Shown: in pieces, positions 1 through 8,400 of the stretch
Numbering within the stretch: the stretch's first letter is position 1
Layout of the letters: each line of letters opens with the position of its first letter
Source of the DNA: Amycolatopsis mediterranei
Lineage (GTDB): Bacteria; Actinomycetota; Actinomycetes; Mycobacteriales; Pseudonocardiaceae
Direction of reading: 5' to 3'
NCBI RefSeq assembly: GCF_026017845.1
Contig: NZ_CP100416.1
Coordinates: 2,581,592 to 2,645,591 of the forward strand
Length of the DNA stretch: 64,000 nucleotides
Translations under genes and position numbers: made by a program
The notes under the pieces: generated by a model
The model's input: only the letters and a program-made list of their open reading frames with translations
Told to the model about the DNA's origin: nothing
The model's database searches: none

Positions 1-110
<110 letters not shown>

Positions 111-148
111 GCCACCTTGGCGACGGCGGGGTGCTCCAGCGAACTCAT
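111..148 (-). CDS. possible 5' end of a divergent gene, cut by the artefact region
   Basis: On the minus strand an ATG at 148 opens a frame reading MSSLEHPAVAKVA with mostly G/C third positions before it enters the G/C-only tract. This looks like the first 13 codons of a gene transcribed away from the HEPN gene, sharing the control region at 149-345. It is too short to name and may be chance. Confidence 0.2.
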
Positions 149-242
149 GAACCTATGAGATCACGCCGCCGACCTGGTGTCCCACGGGATTCCACCCTGG
201 GGTTGAGCGGACGCCACGGGCGGGGTTACTCTGGAAATCGTT

Positions 243-256
243 CGAACAGGCGTTCG
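243..256. promoter_or_regulatory. LexA (SOS) box-like palindrome upstream of the HEPN gene
   Basis: The site reads CGAACAGGCGTTCG. The arms CGAAC/GTTCG are perfect and it fits the actinobacterial SOS box pattern CGAAC-N4-GTTCG. It differs by one base from the box in front of recA in this window (CGAACAGGTGTTCG). It lies 90 bases before the chosen start of the HEPN gene. The match is seen directly; LexA control is inferred. Confidence 0.6.
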
Positions 257-345
257 ACATGAGGTGAGTGCGCACCGACCAGGTGCCCGGAGCCGTCCCG
301 GCCTCGGACACCCGCCGGGTTCACCCGCGCAGGAGGAGGGTCGCC

Positions 346-1575
346 ATGTCCGTCAAGGTCGTGTCCCCCACGGATCCCGGGCAGCCGGAGCTGCCCATGT
401 CGCTGCGCCCGCAGCCGGCCCCGGCCGCACCCCAGCGCGGCCGATCCCGCCAGTGCCTGTCGGCGCCGGCCGAGCCCCGGCAGCGCACATCGGCGGCTTC
501 GGCGGTGGACTCCCGGCAGCCTCAGCTGCCGATCGCCCTGTGCCCTTCGGCTTCGGGGGAAGCGGACGCCGACCTGCGGCCTTCGTCGGTCGCTGCGGCT
601 TCAGAGGAGTCTCGGTCGGCGGGCGCCGAGGTGGATTCCGGGCTGCCGGGTTCGCTGCGGCCTTCGTCGGTCGCTGCGGCTTCGGGGGAGTCCTGGTCGG
701 TGGGTGCCGGGGCGGATTCCGGGCTGCTGCGCTCTTCGTCCTCGGTTGCTGCGGCTTCGGGGGAGTCTCGGCCGGTGGGTGCCGCGGTGGATTCCGGGCA
801 GTCCGAGCTGCCGCTTCCGGTGCTGGCGATCCCGGAGCAGGCCCGGCCGGCGGGCTCTCGCCGGCCAGAGCCGCCCATGGTCGCGGAGTCCGGGCAGCTC
901 GAGCTGCCGGCCTCGGGGCCGTCCCGGCGGTCGGGAGCGGCGTCTTCCGCCGCCCCGCCGGCGGATACGGTCGTCGACCCCGGCCGGCCTGAGCCGGTCA
1001 CCCCGGCGGAGTCCGGGCCGCCCGTCGCGTCGGCGGTGGATTCCGGTCACTCCGAGCTGCCGGTTCCCGAGGCCCCCACCCCGACCCCGGCCGGCGCCGA
1101 TGGACCGCCCGAGCTGTCCCTGCGGCCGCCCGGGGCCGACCCTGACCAGTCCCAGCTGCCCATGTCCCTGCGCCCTCCCGCTTCTCCGGCCGCCGCCGGG
1201 CTGCTCGCGCAGGCGCGGCGCGGGCTCGCCGAGGCCGCGCAGGAAACGCGGCCCGCCGAACGCTTCATCGGTGCCTACCTCGCCGCCCTCCGGGGTGCCG
1301 CCGCCGTGCTCGCCGCCCGGGGGCGGCCGCACCGGGGGCGGGCCCGGCCCGCCAGCACCTGGGTGCTGCTCGACTCCGTCGCCCCCGAGCTGCGGGAGTG
1401 GTCTGCCTTCTTCGCCAGCAACTCGGCCACGCGCGCCGCCGCGCAGGCCGGGATCACCGGGAAGGTCACCGCCGAGTCGGCCACCGGGCTGGTGGGGGCC
1501 GCCACGCCGTTCCTGGAGCTCGTCCGCCGTCTCGTGCACGGCCTGCCGATCACCGGGGAAGCCCATGTCGCGTGA
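346..1575 (+). CDS. SAV_6107-family HEPN domain protein with a repetitive N-terminal tail
   Basis: 409 residues. The C-terminal third (about 288-405) matches my recollection of the SAV_6107 HEPN family, all-helical, with a landmark around STWVLLDSVAPELREW. The first 280 residues are a low-complexity Pro/Ser/Ala region that repeats a (V/E)DSGQxELP-like motif about ten times, so it is probably disordered. The ATG at 346 was chosen because AGGAGGAGGG at 331-340 is an excellent ribosome binding site five bases upstream; an in-frame GTG at 268 is weaker. It overlaps the next gene by 11 bases. As I recall, members often sit near mutasome genes (dnaE2/imuB type), which would fit the SOS-like box. 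Its molecular activity is unknown. Confidence 0.7.
   Translation: MSVKVVSPTDPGQPELPMSLRPQPAPAAPQRGRSRQCLSAPAEPRQRTSAASAVDSRQPQLPIALCPSASGEADADLRPSSVAAASEESRSAGAEVDSGLPGSLRPSSVAAASGESWSVGAGADSGLLRSSSSVAAASGESRPVGAAVDSGQSELPLPVLAIPEQARPAGSRRPEPPMVAESGQLELPASGPSRRSGAASSAAPPADTVVDPGRPEPVTPAESGPPVASAVDSGHSELPVPEAPTPTPAGADGPPELSLRPPGADPDQSQLPMSLRPPASPAAAGLLAQARRGLAEAAQETRPAERFIGAYLAALRGAAAVLAARGRPHRGRARPASTWVLLDSVAPELREWSAFFASNSATRAAAQAGITGKVTAESATGLVGAATPFLELVRRLVHGLPITGEAHVA
574..815 (+). repeat. three degenerate tandem repeats inside the HEPN gene
   Basis: The core GCTGCGGC with its flanks recurs at 592, 673 and 748, giving periods of 81 and 75 bases (27 and 25 codons). The repeats stay in frame and encode the SSVAAASGES...VDSG units of the protein tail. 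This suggests expansion by slippage or recombination inside a disordered region. Confidence 0.7.
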
Positions 1576-2332
1576 GCACGGCCCGGTCGACCAGGGGCGG
1601 TTGCTCACGGCGTTGGGACTCGAAGGCAGGCTGCTGGCCGAAGCGGTCCACGCGGCGCCGACCGAAGCGCCGGTGCCCGCCTGCCCCGGCTGGTCGCTCG
1701 GCGAGGTCGCCCGGCACGTCGGGAGCCTCTACCGGCTGGTCCGGCGCCGGCTGACCGACGGCCGCAGCCCCGACGACTGGCCACGCGACCCCGAACCGGG
1801 GCAGAGCCTGCAGGACTTCCTGGAAACGGGCCTGACCGAACTGCTCGACGAGCTCGCCGCCCACGACCCGGAGGAACCCGCCGACACCTGGTGGCCGGCG
1901 GACCGGACCTACGGGTTCTGGCGCCGGCGGATGCTGCACGAGACGGTCGTCCACCGGGTGGACGTCGAGCAGGCGGCCGGTGCGGAGCCGCACGGCGTGC
2001 CCGACGACGTCGCGATCGACGGCGTCGACGAGGTGCTCACCCTGTGGTTCGGGCAGAAGCTGCCGATGCTCGGCCTGACCGGCACGAAGGCGGGCTCGGT
2101 CGGGGTGCGGACCGGCGCGCACAGCTGGATCGCGCGGGCCGGACCCCTCACCACGGAGGCCTGGCGCTGTTCGGCAGAGGAGGCCGAGGCCGCGGACGAC
2201 GTCGTCACGGCCGGACCCGCGCAGATCTACCTGTGGCTCTGGGGCCGCGCGTCCCTGACCTCGGTGACCGTGCGCGGCGTGCACGACCAGGCGGCCCAGC
2301 TCTGGGCGCTGCTGCGGCTCGCGACCCGATGA
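1565..2332 (+). CDS. mycothiol-dependent maleylpyruvate isomerase family protein (DinB fold)
   Basis: 255 residues. The four-helix DinB-type fold of the mycothiol-dependent family is indicated by its usual landmarks: VPACPGWSLGEVARHVG near residues 37-53, and HETVVHRVDVEQ near 124-135, whose histidines are the expected metal ligands. Family members use mycothiol, the actinobacterial thiol, as cofactor for isomerisation or detoxification. The substrate here cannot be told. The ATG lies inside the last codons of the HEPN gene (11-base overlap), so the two are probably translationally coupled. Confidence 0.8.
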   Translation: MSREHGPVDQGRLLTALGLEGRLLAEAVHAAPTEAPVPACPGWSLGEVARHVGSLYRLVRRRLTDGRSPDDWPRDPEPGQSLQDFLETGLTELLDELAAHDPEEPADTWWPADRTYGFWRRRMLHETVVHRVDVEQAAGAEPHGVPDDVAIDGVDEVLTLWFGQKLPMLGLTGTKAGSVGVRTGAHSWIARAGPLTTEAWRCSAEEAEAADDVVTAGPAQIYLWLWGRASLTSVTVRGVHDQAAQLWALLRLATR

Positions 2333-2391
2333 CCCGGCCGGTGGGGAAGCCGAACCGGAATTTGTCGGAGGTGGCGGTTAGCCTGCCGCGC

Positions 2392-3123
2392 ATGACCACG
2401 CGCCTGGTGAACCTGGTGATCGACGCGGCGCGCCCGGAGGCCCTGGCGGGCTTCTGGGCCGCGCTGCTCGGCTGGCACGTCGCCGTCGAGGAAGACGGCG
2501 AGGTCGACGTCCGCGCCCCGGAGAGCGACGGCTGGGACCTGGATCTCGTTTTCGTGCCGGTTCTCGAACCCAAGGAGGTCAAGAACCGCATCCACCTGGA
2601 CCTGGCGAGCACCACCCGGGCGCACCAAGCCGAGCTGGTGTCACGCGCCCTGGAGCTGGGCGGCCGCCGGGTCGACCTCGGGCAGGGCGACGTGCCGTGG
2701 GTGGTGCTCGCGGACCCGGAAGGCAACGAGTTCTGCGTCCTCGAACCCCGCGAGCGCTACGCGGACACCGGCGCGGTGGCGTCGATCCTGGTCGACGCCC
2801 ACGACCCGGAGCTGCTGGCGGGGTTCTGGGCCCGGCTCACCGGCTGGCCGATCCAGGCCCGCGAAGGCGGCACCCTGGTGGGGCTGCGCGGGCCGTCCGG
2901 TCGAGGACCGTGGCTGGAATTCCTGCGCAACGACGACGTCAAGCAGGTCAAGAACCGCGTGCACCTGGACATCGCGCCCCCGGCGGACGCGGCCCATGCC
3001 GCGGTGGTCACGGAGGTCATCGCGGCCGGTGCGGCGCCGGCGGACCTGGGCGGTCCCGCGCTGCCGTGGCGGGTGCTGAGCGACCCGGAGGGCAACGAGT
3101 TCTGCGTGCTGACCCCGCGCTGA
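2392..3123 (+). CDS. VOC-family protein with two glyoxalase-like domains
   Basis: 243 residues built from two similar VOC halves. Each half contains a GFW...LxGW landmark near its start, a KNRxHLD segment and a terminal DPEGNEFCVLxPR segment, at about residues 5-122 and 128-243. Proteins of this kind (glyoxalase/bleomycin-resistance fold) are metal-dependent enzymes or drug-binding proteins; no substrate can be read from the sequence. The ATG at 2392 follows TAGCCT (2379-2384) by seven bases, so a leaderless transcript is possible. An ATG at 2329, overlapping the stop of the previous gene, is an alternative start. Confidence 0.75.
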   Translation: MTTRLVNLVIDAARPEALAGFWAALLGWHVAVEEDGEVDVRAPESDGWDLDLVFVPVLEPKEVKNRIHLDLASTTRAHQAELVSRALELGGRRVDLGQGDVPWVVLADPEGNEFCVLEPRERYADTGAVASILVDAHDPELLAGFWARLTGWPIQAREGGTLVGLRGPSGRGPWLEFLRNDDVKQVKNRVHLDIAPPADAAHAAVVTEVIAAGAAPADLGGPALPWRVLSDPEGNEFCVLTPR

Positions 3124-3220
3124 GCTCGGGCTCTCGGCCGGCAGGGGCGCCGGATCGCCGGGGAGCGCACTTCGGCCGGCCGGCCGCCGGTCGCGCCGGT
3201 GACGAGCTGCGGTCCGGCCG

Positions 3221-3274
3221 GGTGTTTCGGCCGCGTTGCCGGGCCGCGTCGAACGCTGATCTGCGCGAAACACC
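3221..3274. promoter_or_regulatory. widely spaced inverted repeat upstream of the ACT-GNAT gene
   Basis: GGTGTTTCG at 3221-3229 is exactly mirrored by CGAAACACC at 3266-3274, with a 36-base spacer. It lies 42 bases before the downstream start. The arms are unusually A/T-rich for this region. It could be paired half-sites or an RNA stem; the binding factor is unknown. Confidence 0.4.
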
Positions 3275-3315
3275 GGCGTCCTGGAGCGGCAACAACCTGG
3301 GGGGACCGTGGAGGC

Positions 3316-4395
3316 ATGGAGACTTCCAGAGCGTTGCCCCAGCCGGTCCGGACGGTCGCCGCCGAGGAGACGGCGGTGCCGTCGGCGTGGCGGGTGCGGA
3401 TCCGGATGCACGACCACCCGGGCACCCTGGCCCGCATCGCCATCCGGCTCGCCGACCTCGAGTGCAACATCCTCGGCCTGTCCGTGCTGCCGGTGCCGGG
3501 CGGCGTGCTCGACGAGATCGTGCTGCGCCCCGCGACCGGCCTGCCCCGGCGGCACCTGGTCGACGCCATCCGCGCCGAGGGCTGCGAGTGCACGGCGATC
3601 ATCGACGCCGACGTCCACGAGCTGGTCGACCCGTCGGCGTCGACGCTGCTCGCGGCCCGTCGCGCGGTCGACGACCCGGCCCGTCTCGCCGACGTGCTGA
3701 AGGACGTCCTGGCCGCGGACGTCGTCACGCTCGTCCCCGCCGTCGAAGCGAACCCGGCGCGCACGGAGAGCGGGCACCGGGCCGTGTTCGCGCTGCCCGA
3801 CGGCAGTGCGCTGGTGGCGCGCCGTCAGTGGGCGCCGTTCGTGCAACTGGAGCTGACCCGCGCCGAAGCGCTGGTGACCCTGCTCGCGGCGGCGGCCCGG
3901 AACGCGGCCGGCCCGGTGGTCCTCGACCGCCCGGACGGCGCGGCGATCGTCCTGCGCAAGGGCGTCCCCGGCGACGCCGACGCGGTGGCCGAGCTGCACC
4001 GCCGCTGCTCGATGGCCACGCTGTTCCGGCGCTACCACACGGGAGTGCGGACGGTCCCGCGCCGCCGCCTGCACCGGCTGCTGGTGCCGCCGCGCGGCAC
4101 GAGCGTGCTCGCCGTCTTCGGCCGCGAGGTGATCGGCCTGGCCCAGCTCATCCCGATGAATTCGGGCGGCGCCGAGATCTCCCTCCTGGTGGAGGACGAC
4201 TGGCAGCGCCAGGGAATCGGCACGGCCCTCCTGAAGCGGCTCGCGGTGCTGGCGGAGGCCCAGGGCATCACGGAGCTGTCCGCGGACTGCCTGGCGGGCG
4301 ACGATGTCCTTCCCCGCACGGCGGCCCGAGCCGGCCTGCGCACGGAACACAGCATCGAGGACGGCGCGCGGCTGAGGATGTTCCTGCCGGCCTGA
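3316..4395 (+). CDS. ACT domain - GNAT acetyltransferase fusion
   Basis: 359 residues. An ACT-type regulatory domain (about 23-95, starting WRVRIRMHDHPGTLARIA) is followed by a linker and a GNAT acetyltransferase domain (about 210-355). The acetyl-CoA-binding landmark QRQGIGTALLKRL lies near 296-308. ACT domains usually bind amino acids, so this may be an N-acetyltransferase controlled by an amino acid, but target and ligand are unknown. It is convergent with def, the two stops being two bases apart. Confidence 0.75.
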   Translation: METSRALPQPVRTVAAEETAVPSAWRVRIRMHDHPGTLARIAIRLADLECNILGLSVLPVPGGVLDEIVLRPATGLPRRHLVDAIRAEGCECTAIIDADVHELVDPSASTLLAARRAVDDPARLADVLKDVLAADVVTLVPAVEANPARTESGHRAVFALPDGSALVARRQWAPFVQLELTRAEALVTLLAAAARNAAGPVVLDRPDGAAIVLRKGVPGDADAVAELHRRCSMATLFRRYHTGVRTVPRRRLHRLLVPPRGTSVLAVFGREVIGLAQLIPMNSGGAEISLLVEDDWQRQGIGTALLKRLAVLAEAQGITELSADCLAGDDVLPRTAARAGLRTEHSIEDGARLRMFLPA

Positions 4396-4397
4396 GC

Positions 4398-4898
4398 TCA
4401 GCGCTTCCAGAACCAGTCTTTGTCCCGCGCTTCGCGCAGGGCGGACTTCTTGCGCTCGGCGGTGAGCCGGTCGAGGTAGAGAACGCCGTCGAGGTGATCG
4501 GTTTCGTGCTGCAGGCATTGGGCCAGCACGTCTTCGCCTTCGACCTCGATGGGTTCGTTGTGGACGTCGACGCCGCGGACCTTCGCGTGCATCGCCCGCC
4601 GAGTGGGGAACCACAGCTCCGGCACCGACAGGCAACCTTCGTTGATCTCGTGCGTTTCCTCGGAAAGCTCGACGATCTCGGGATTGACGACATACCCGGT
4701 CAGCCCGGCGACGTCATAGCTGAAGACGCGAAGTCCCACCCCGATCTGCGGCGCGGCCAGCCCCGCCCGCCCGGCGGGCTTGACGGAGTCGACCAGGTCC
4801 CGCACGAGCGCCTCGAGCTTCTCGTCGAACACGGTGACCGGGTCGCAGACGGACTTGAGGATCGGGTCCCCGAAATAGCGCAGTTCGCGCATCGCCAT
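4398..4898 (-). CDS. def: peptide deformylase
   Basis: 166 residues, normal length. It removes the formyl group from the N-terminal formyl-methionine of new proteins. All three family motifs are present: GLAAPQ at 46-51, EGCLS at 87-91 (metal-ligand Cys) and HETDH at 131-135 (two metal His plus catalytic Glu). The ATG at 4898 has GAAGGA about ten bases upstream. No formyltransferase gene is next to it, which is usual for extra def copies in actinobacteria. Confidence 0.95.
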   Translation of the reverse strand: MAMRELRYFGDPILKSVCDPVTVFDEKLEALVRDLVDSVKPAGRAGLAAPQIGVGLRVFSYDVAGLTGYVVNPEIVELSEETHEINEGCLSVPELWFPTRRAMHAKVRGVDVHNEPIEVEGEDVLAQCLQHETDHLDGVLYLDRLTAERKKSALREARDKDWFWKR

Positions 4899-5462
4899 GA
4901 GCAGAACATCCTTCGTGCGTGTCGGACTGGCAGCTTAGGCCAGCGAGGAAGACGATCGCGCCGGAATCACCGACCCGGCCCACCCGGCGACGGACGAAGC
5001 GGCGCGACGGCGAATCGGCCCTGGTAGGCGGATGGCCGACGCCGGACGGCATGGCTGGATTGCCGCGCAGCGGGATCGTTTCCGGCGGCAGGACGGCAGG
5101 TGCGGGCGAACTGCCCCGCGCCGGCGACCCGCGCGCCTCCGGCTGGCGACCTGCCCCACAGCCGGCGGACCGGGCTTGCAGCCGGCAGGCCAGACTTGCG
5201 ACTGGCGTACCGAGCCCGCTGCGGGCGGTCCCAGCTCACGGCTGCGCCGAGCCCCGCGGCTGGCGGCCCCTGCGGCTGGCGACCCGACTCCGCAACTGGC
5301 GACCCTGCCTCGGCCGGCAACCCTTGCCTCGGCCGGCGGGCCCAGCGGCCCCGGCGGCCCGGGTGGTCGTGGACCGTGAGGCCGCGACCGAGCCGGCCGA
5401 TGAACACGTCCGGCCCTTGGCCGGACCGCGCCCCGCCGGGAAGGCATTCCCGTGCCGCGGCC
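4899..5462. other. gene-free region with degenerate CTGGCGACC-type repeats
   Basis: The 564 bases between def and lhr hold open frames on both strands, but their composition is repetitive and they match nothing I recognise. Variants of GGCTGGCGACC recur irregularly from about 5095 to 5300. TGCCTCGGCCGGC occurs twice in a row at about 5308-5340. Intergenic repeat DNA is the best reading; the def promoter must lie near 4900-4960. Confidence 0.5.
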
Positions 5463-8400
5463 TCAGGCCCGTAGCCGCAGGCCGGAGGGGGTGGCTCGGA
5501 AGCCGGCCTCCTGCAGGATCTCCGCCAGCTCCGAGGTCAGTGCTTGCTCGCCGTCCGCGCGTTGGACCGACAACTGGCCCAGCCAGCCCTCGCGGACCGC
5601 TGCCGACAGTGCCTGGGCTGCCTCTGCCAGCGCCGGGCGCTCCTCCGTGAAACTCAGCAGGGATCGGCCTCCTCTCTCCACGTACAGGGCCGGGACCCCG
5701 TCGACCAGGACTGCCAGTGCGCCGGCCTTGCGGGCGGGGCGGTGCTTCGTGTCGCCCGTTGCCGCCGGCCAGGGGAGCGCTGCCCCGTACGGCTGGGCCG
5801 GGTCCGCCGCGGCCAAGACCACCGGCCGGCCCGGTGCCGGGCGGCCCGGGCCTGAGAGGGCGCGCAAGCGGTCGACCGCGCCCTTCGCCGCGAACTGGGC
5901 CGCTCCGAGGCCCTCCACCACGTACCCGCGGATCACCTGGCCCGTGTCCTCCATGCCCCGGAGAACCTTGTAGATGCCGGAGAACCCGCCCGTGACGCGC
6001 TCGGTGTCGAGCGCGCCGCGGGTCAGGACGCCGTGGCGCTCCAGGAACGCCTCGGTCCGCGCGTGCGCCCGGCGGGTCGCGTCGGTTTCGCGGGGCGGGG
6101 TCAGCGCCCACCGGCCCGCGACCGTCGGCGGTCCGGATCGCGAGGGCATCTGTGGCCGCCCCGCCCGCAGCCGTGCGTACCGGCCGCGGGGGGCCTGGCG
6201 ACGGGGCTTGTGGGCGCCGTGCCCGGCGACCTGGGCCCGCAACGGCCCCAGCGTGTCGCCCGTGACCAGGCCCGCCCAGACCAGGTCCCACAGCGCCGCC
6301 ACGACTTCGGCGTCGTTCGGCGCCTTGTCCACCAGCACCGTCGCGCGGTCCACCAACTGGCGGAAGAACAGCGCGCCACCCTCCAAAGTGGACACGATGG
6401 CGTCGTGCAGCGGGCCGGTCGGGATGTCCTCGACGACTTCGGGCAGCAGCAGGTCGGCCACATCGGTCGGGGCCAGGGCGATCCAGCCGTCGCCGCCGGA
6501 GAGCGCGCCGCAGCCCGCCCACGTGACCTCGCCCGCGGTCGTCAGCTCGTCGAGCAGCGCGGGGGAGTAGCCCGGCAGCCGTCCGGGCAGGACCAGCGAC
6601 TCCACCGCGCTCGCCGGCAACGGTGCCCCGGCGAGCTGCTCCACCACCGACAGCACGTCGTCCGCCGTCGGGGCGGCCCGGACACGGCCGCCGAACCCGT
6701 GCCACGCGGGCAGGAACCGGCCCAGCGCCGCCGGTTCGACCGGCTCGACTTCGGCTCGCAGCTTCGCCAGCGACGCCCGCCGCAGCCGCCGCAGCACGGC
6801 CGAATCGCAGTACTCGACCCCGACGCCGTGGGTTTCCGGGTGCCCGACCGGGCTCAGCTCGCCGCGCACCAGGCGGCCTTCCCCGGTCATCCGGTCGAGC
6901 ACCCCGGTGACGACCGCGGTGCCGAGCCCGAACCGCGCGGCCGCGTCCACCGCGGCGAACGGGCCCCGGCCCCGGGCGTAGCGCGAAAGCAGGTCCGCGA
7001 GCGGGTCCGCCACCGGTTCGGTGAACGCCTCGGGCACGCCCACCGGCAGCGCGGTGCCCAGCGCGTCACGTACCCGGCCGGCGTCCTCGATCGCCAGGAA
7101 CCGTTCCGAACCGCCGATCCGCACGCGGATCGCCCGCCGCGCCGCTTCGAGTTCGGTGAGCCACTCGGCCTGGATCCCCCGCTCCGCGGCCTCCTCGACG
7201 GTCAGGTCGCCGATGAACCGCAGGAGGTCGGCGGCGTCCTCGGCCGAGCGCGCGTGACGGTCGGGGTCGAGCCGCTGCAGCGATCGTTCCACTTCGGCGA
7301 CGGCTTCGGGATCCAGCAGCTCCCGGATCGCCTCGGTGCCCAGGAGCTCGGCCAGCAGCGCCGAATCCAGCGACAGCGCCGCCGCCCGCCGCTCGGCCAG
7401 CGGTGCGTCGGTCTCGTACAGGAACATCCCGATGTAGCCGAAGAGCAGGCTGCGCGCGAACGGCGACGCGGCCGGCGTTTCGACCTCCACCAGCCGGACC
7501 TTGCGGGACCGGACGTCGGCCATCAGCTCGCGCAGGCCGCTGACGTCGTAGACGTCCTGCAGGACTTCCCGCATCGCCTCCAGTACGACCGGGAACCGCT
7601 CGTACTTCGCCGCGACCGACAGCAGCTGCGACGCGCGTTGCCGTTGCTGCCACAGCGGAGTCCGGCGTCGCGGGTCCCGGCGGGGCAGCAGCAACGACCG
7701 CGCCGCGCACTCCCGGAACCGCGCCGCGAACACGGCCGAGCCGCCGACCTCGGCGACGATCAGCTGCTCGACCTCCTCGGGGTCGAGCAGCACGTCGTCC
7801 GCGCCGATGGTCACCTCGCCGCCGTCGGCGTCCAGCGCGTCCGGCAACCGTAGGACGATGCCGTCGTCGGAGTGCGCCACCTGCGCGTCCACCCCGCGGT
7901 TTTCCCGCAGCCGCGCGGCGATCGCGAGCGCCCACGGCGCGTTCACCTGCGCGCCGAACGGCGAGTGCACGACGATCCGCCAGTCGCCGAGCTCGTCGCG
8001 GTAGCGCTCCAGCAGGATCGTCCGGTCGTTCGGGACGTGCCGGGTCGCGGCCTTCTGCTCGGCCAGGTAGGCGAGGAGGTTGTCGCACGCCCGCTCGTCC
8101 AGCCCGGCCGCCTCGGCCCGCTCGCGCGCCTTCACGTCGTCCGAAGTGGACAGTTCACGGACGAACTTTCCCAGCGCCCGGCCGAGTTCCAGCGGGCGGC
8201 CCGGCGCGTCGCCCTTCCAGAACGGCATCCGCGCCGGCTCGCCCGGCGCCGGCACCACGATGACCCGGTCGTGTGTGATGTCGGTGATCCGCCACGACGA
8301 CGTGCCGAGCAGGATGGTGTCGCCGACGCGCGACTCGTACACCATCTCCTCGTCGAACTCGCCGACGCGCGAACCGGGTTTGTCGTCCGCGCCCGGGGTC

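Noticed and set aside
601..1608. Minus-strand 335-codon frame opposite the HEPN gene
   Set aside because: Arg/Gly-rich shadow of the repetitive plus-strand gene.
4919..5650. 243-codon plus-strand frame between def and lhr
   Set aside because: Low-complexity Pro/Arg/Gly sequence without codon bias, running into the lhr gene; it comes from degenerate CTGGCGACC repeats.
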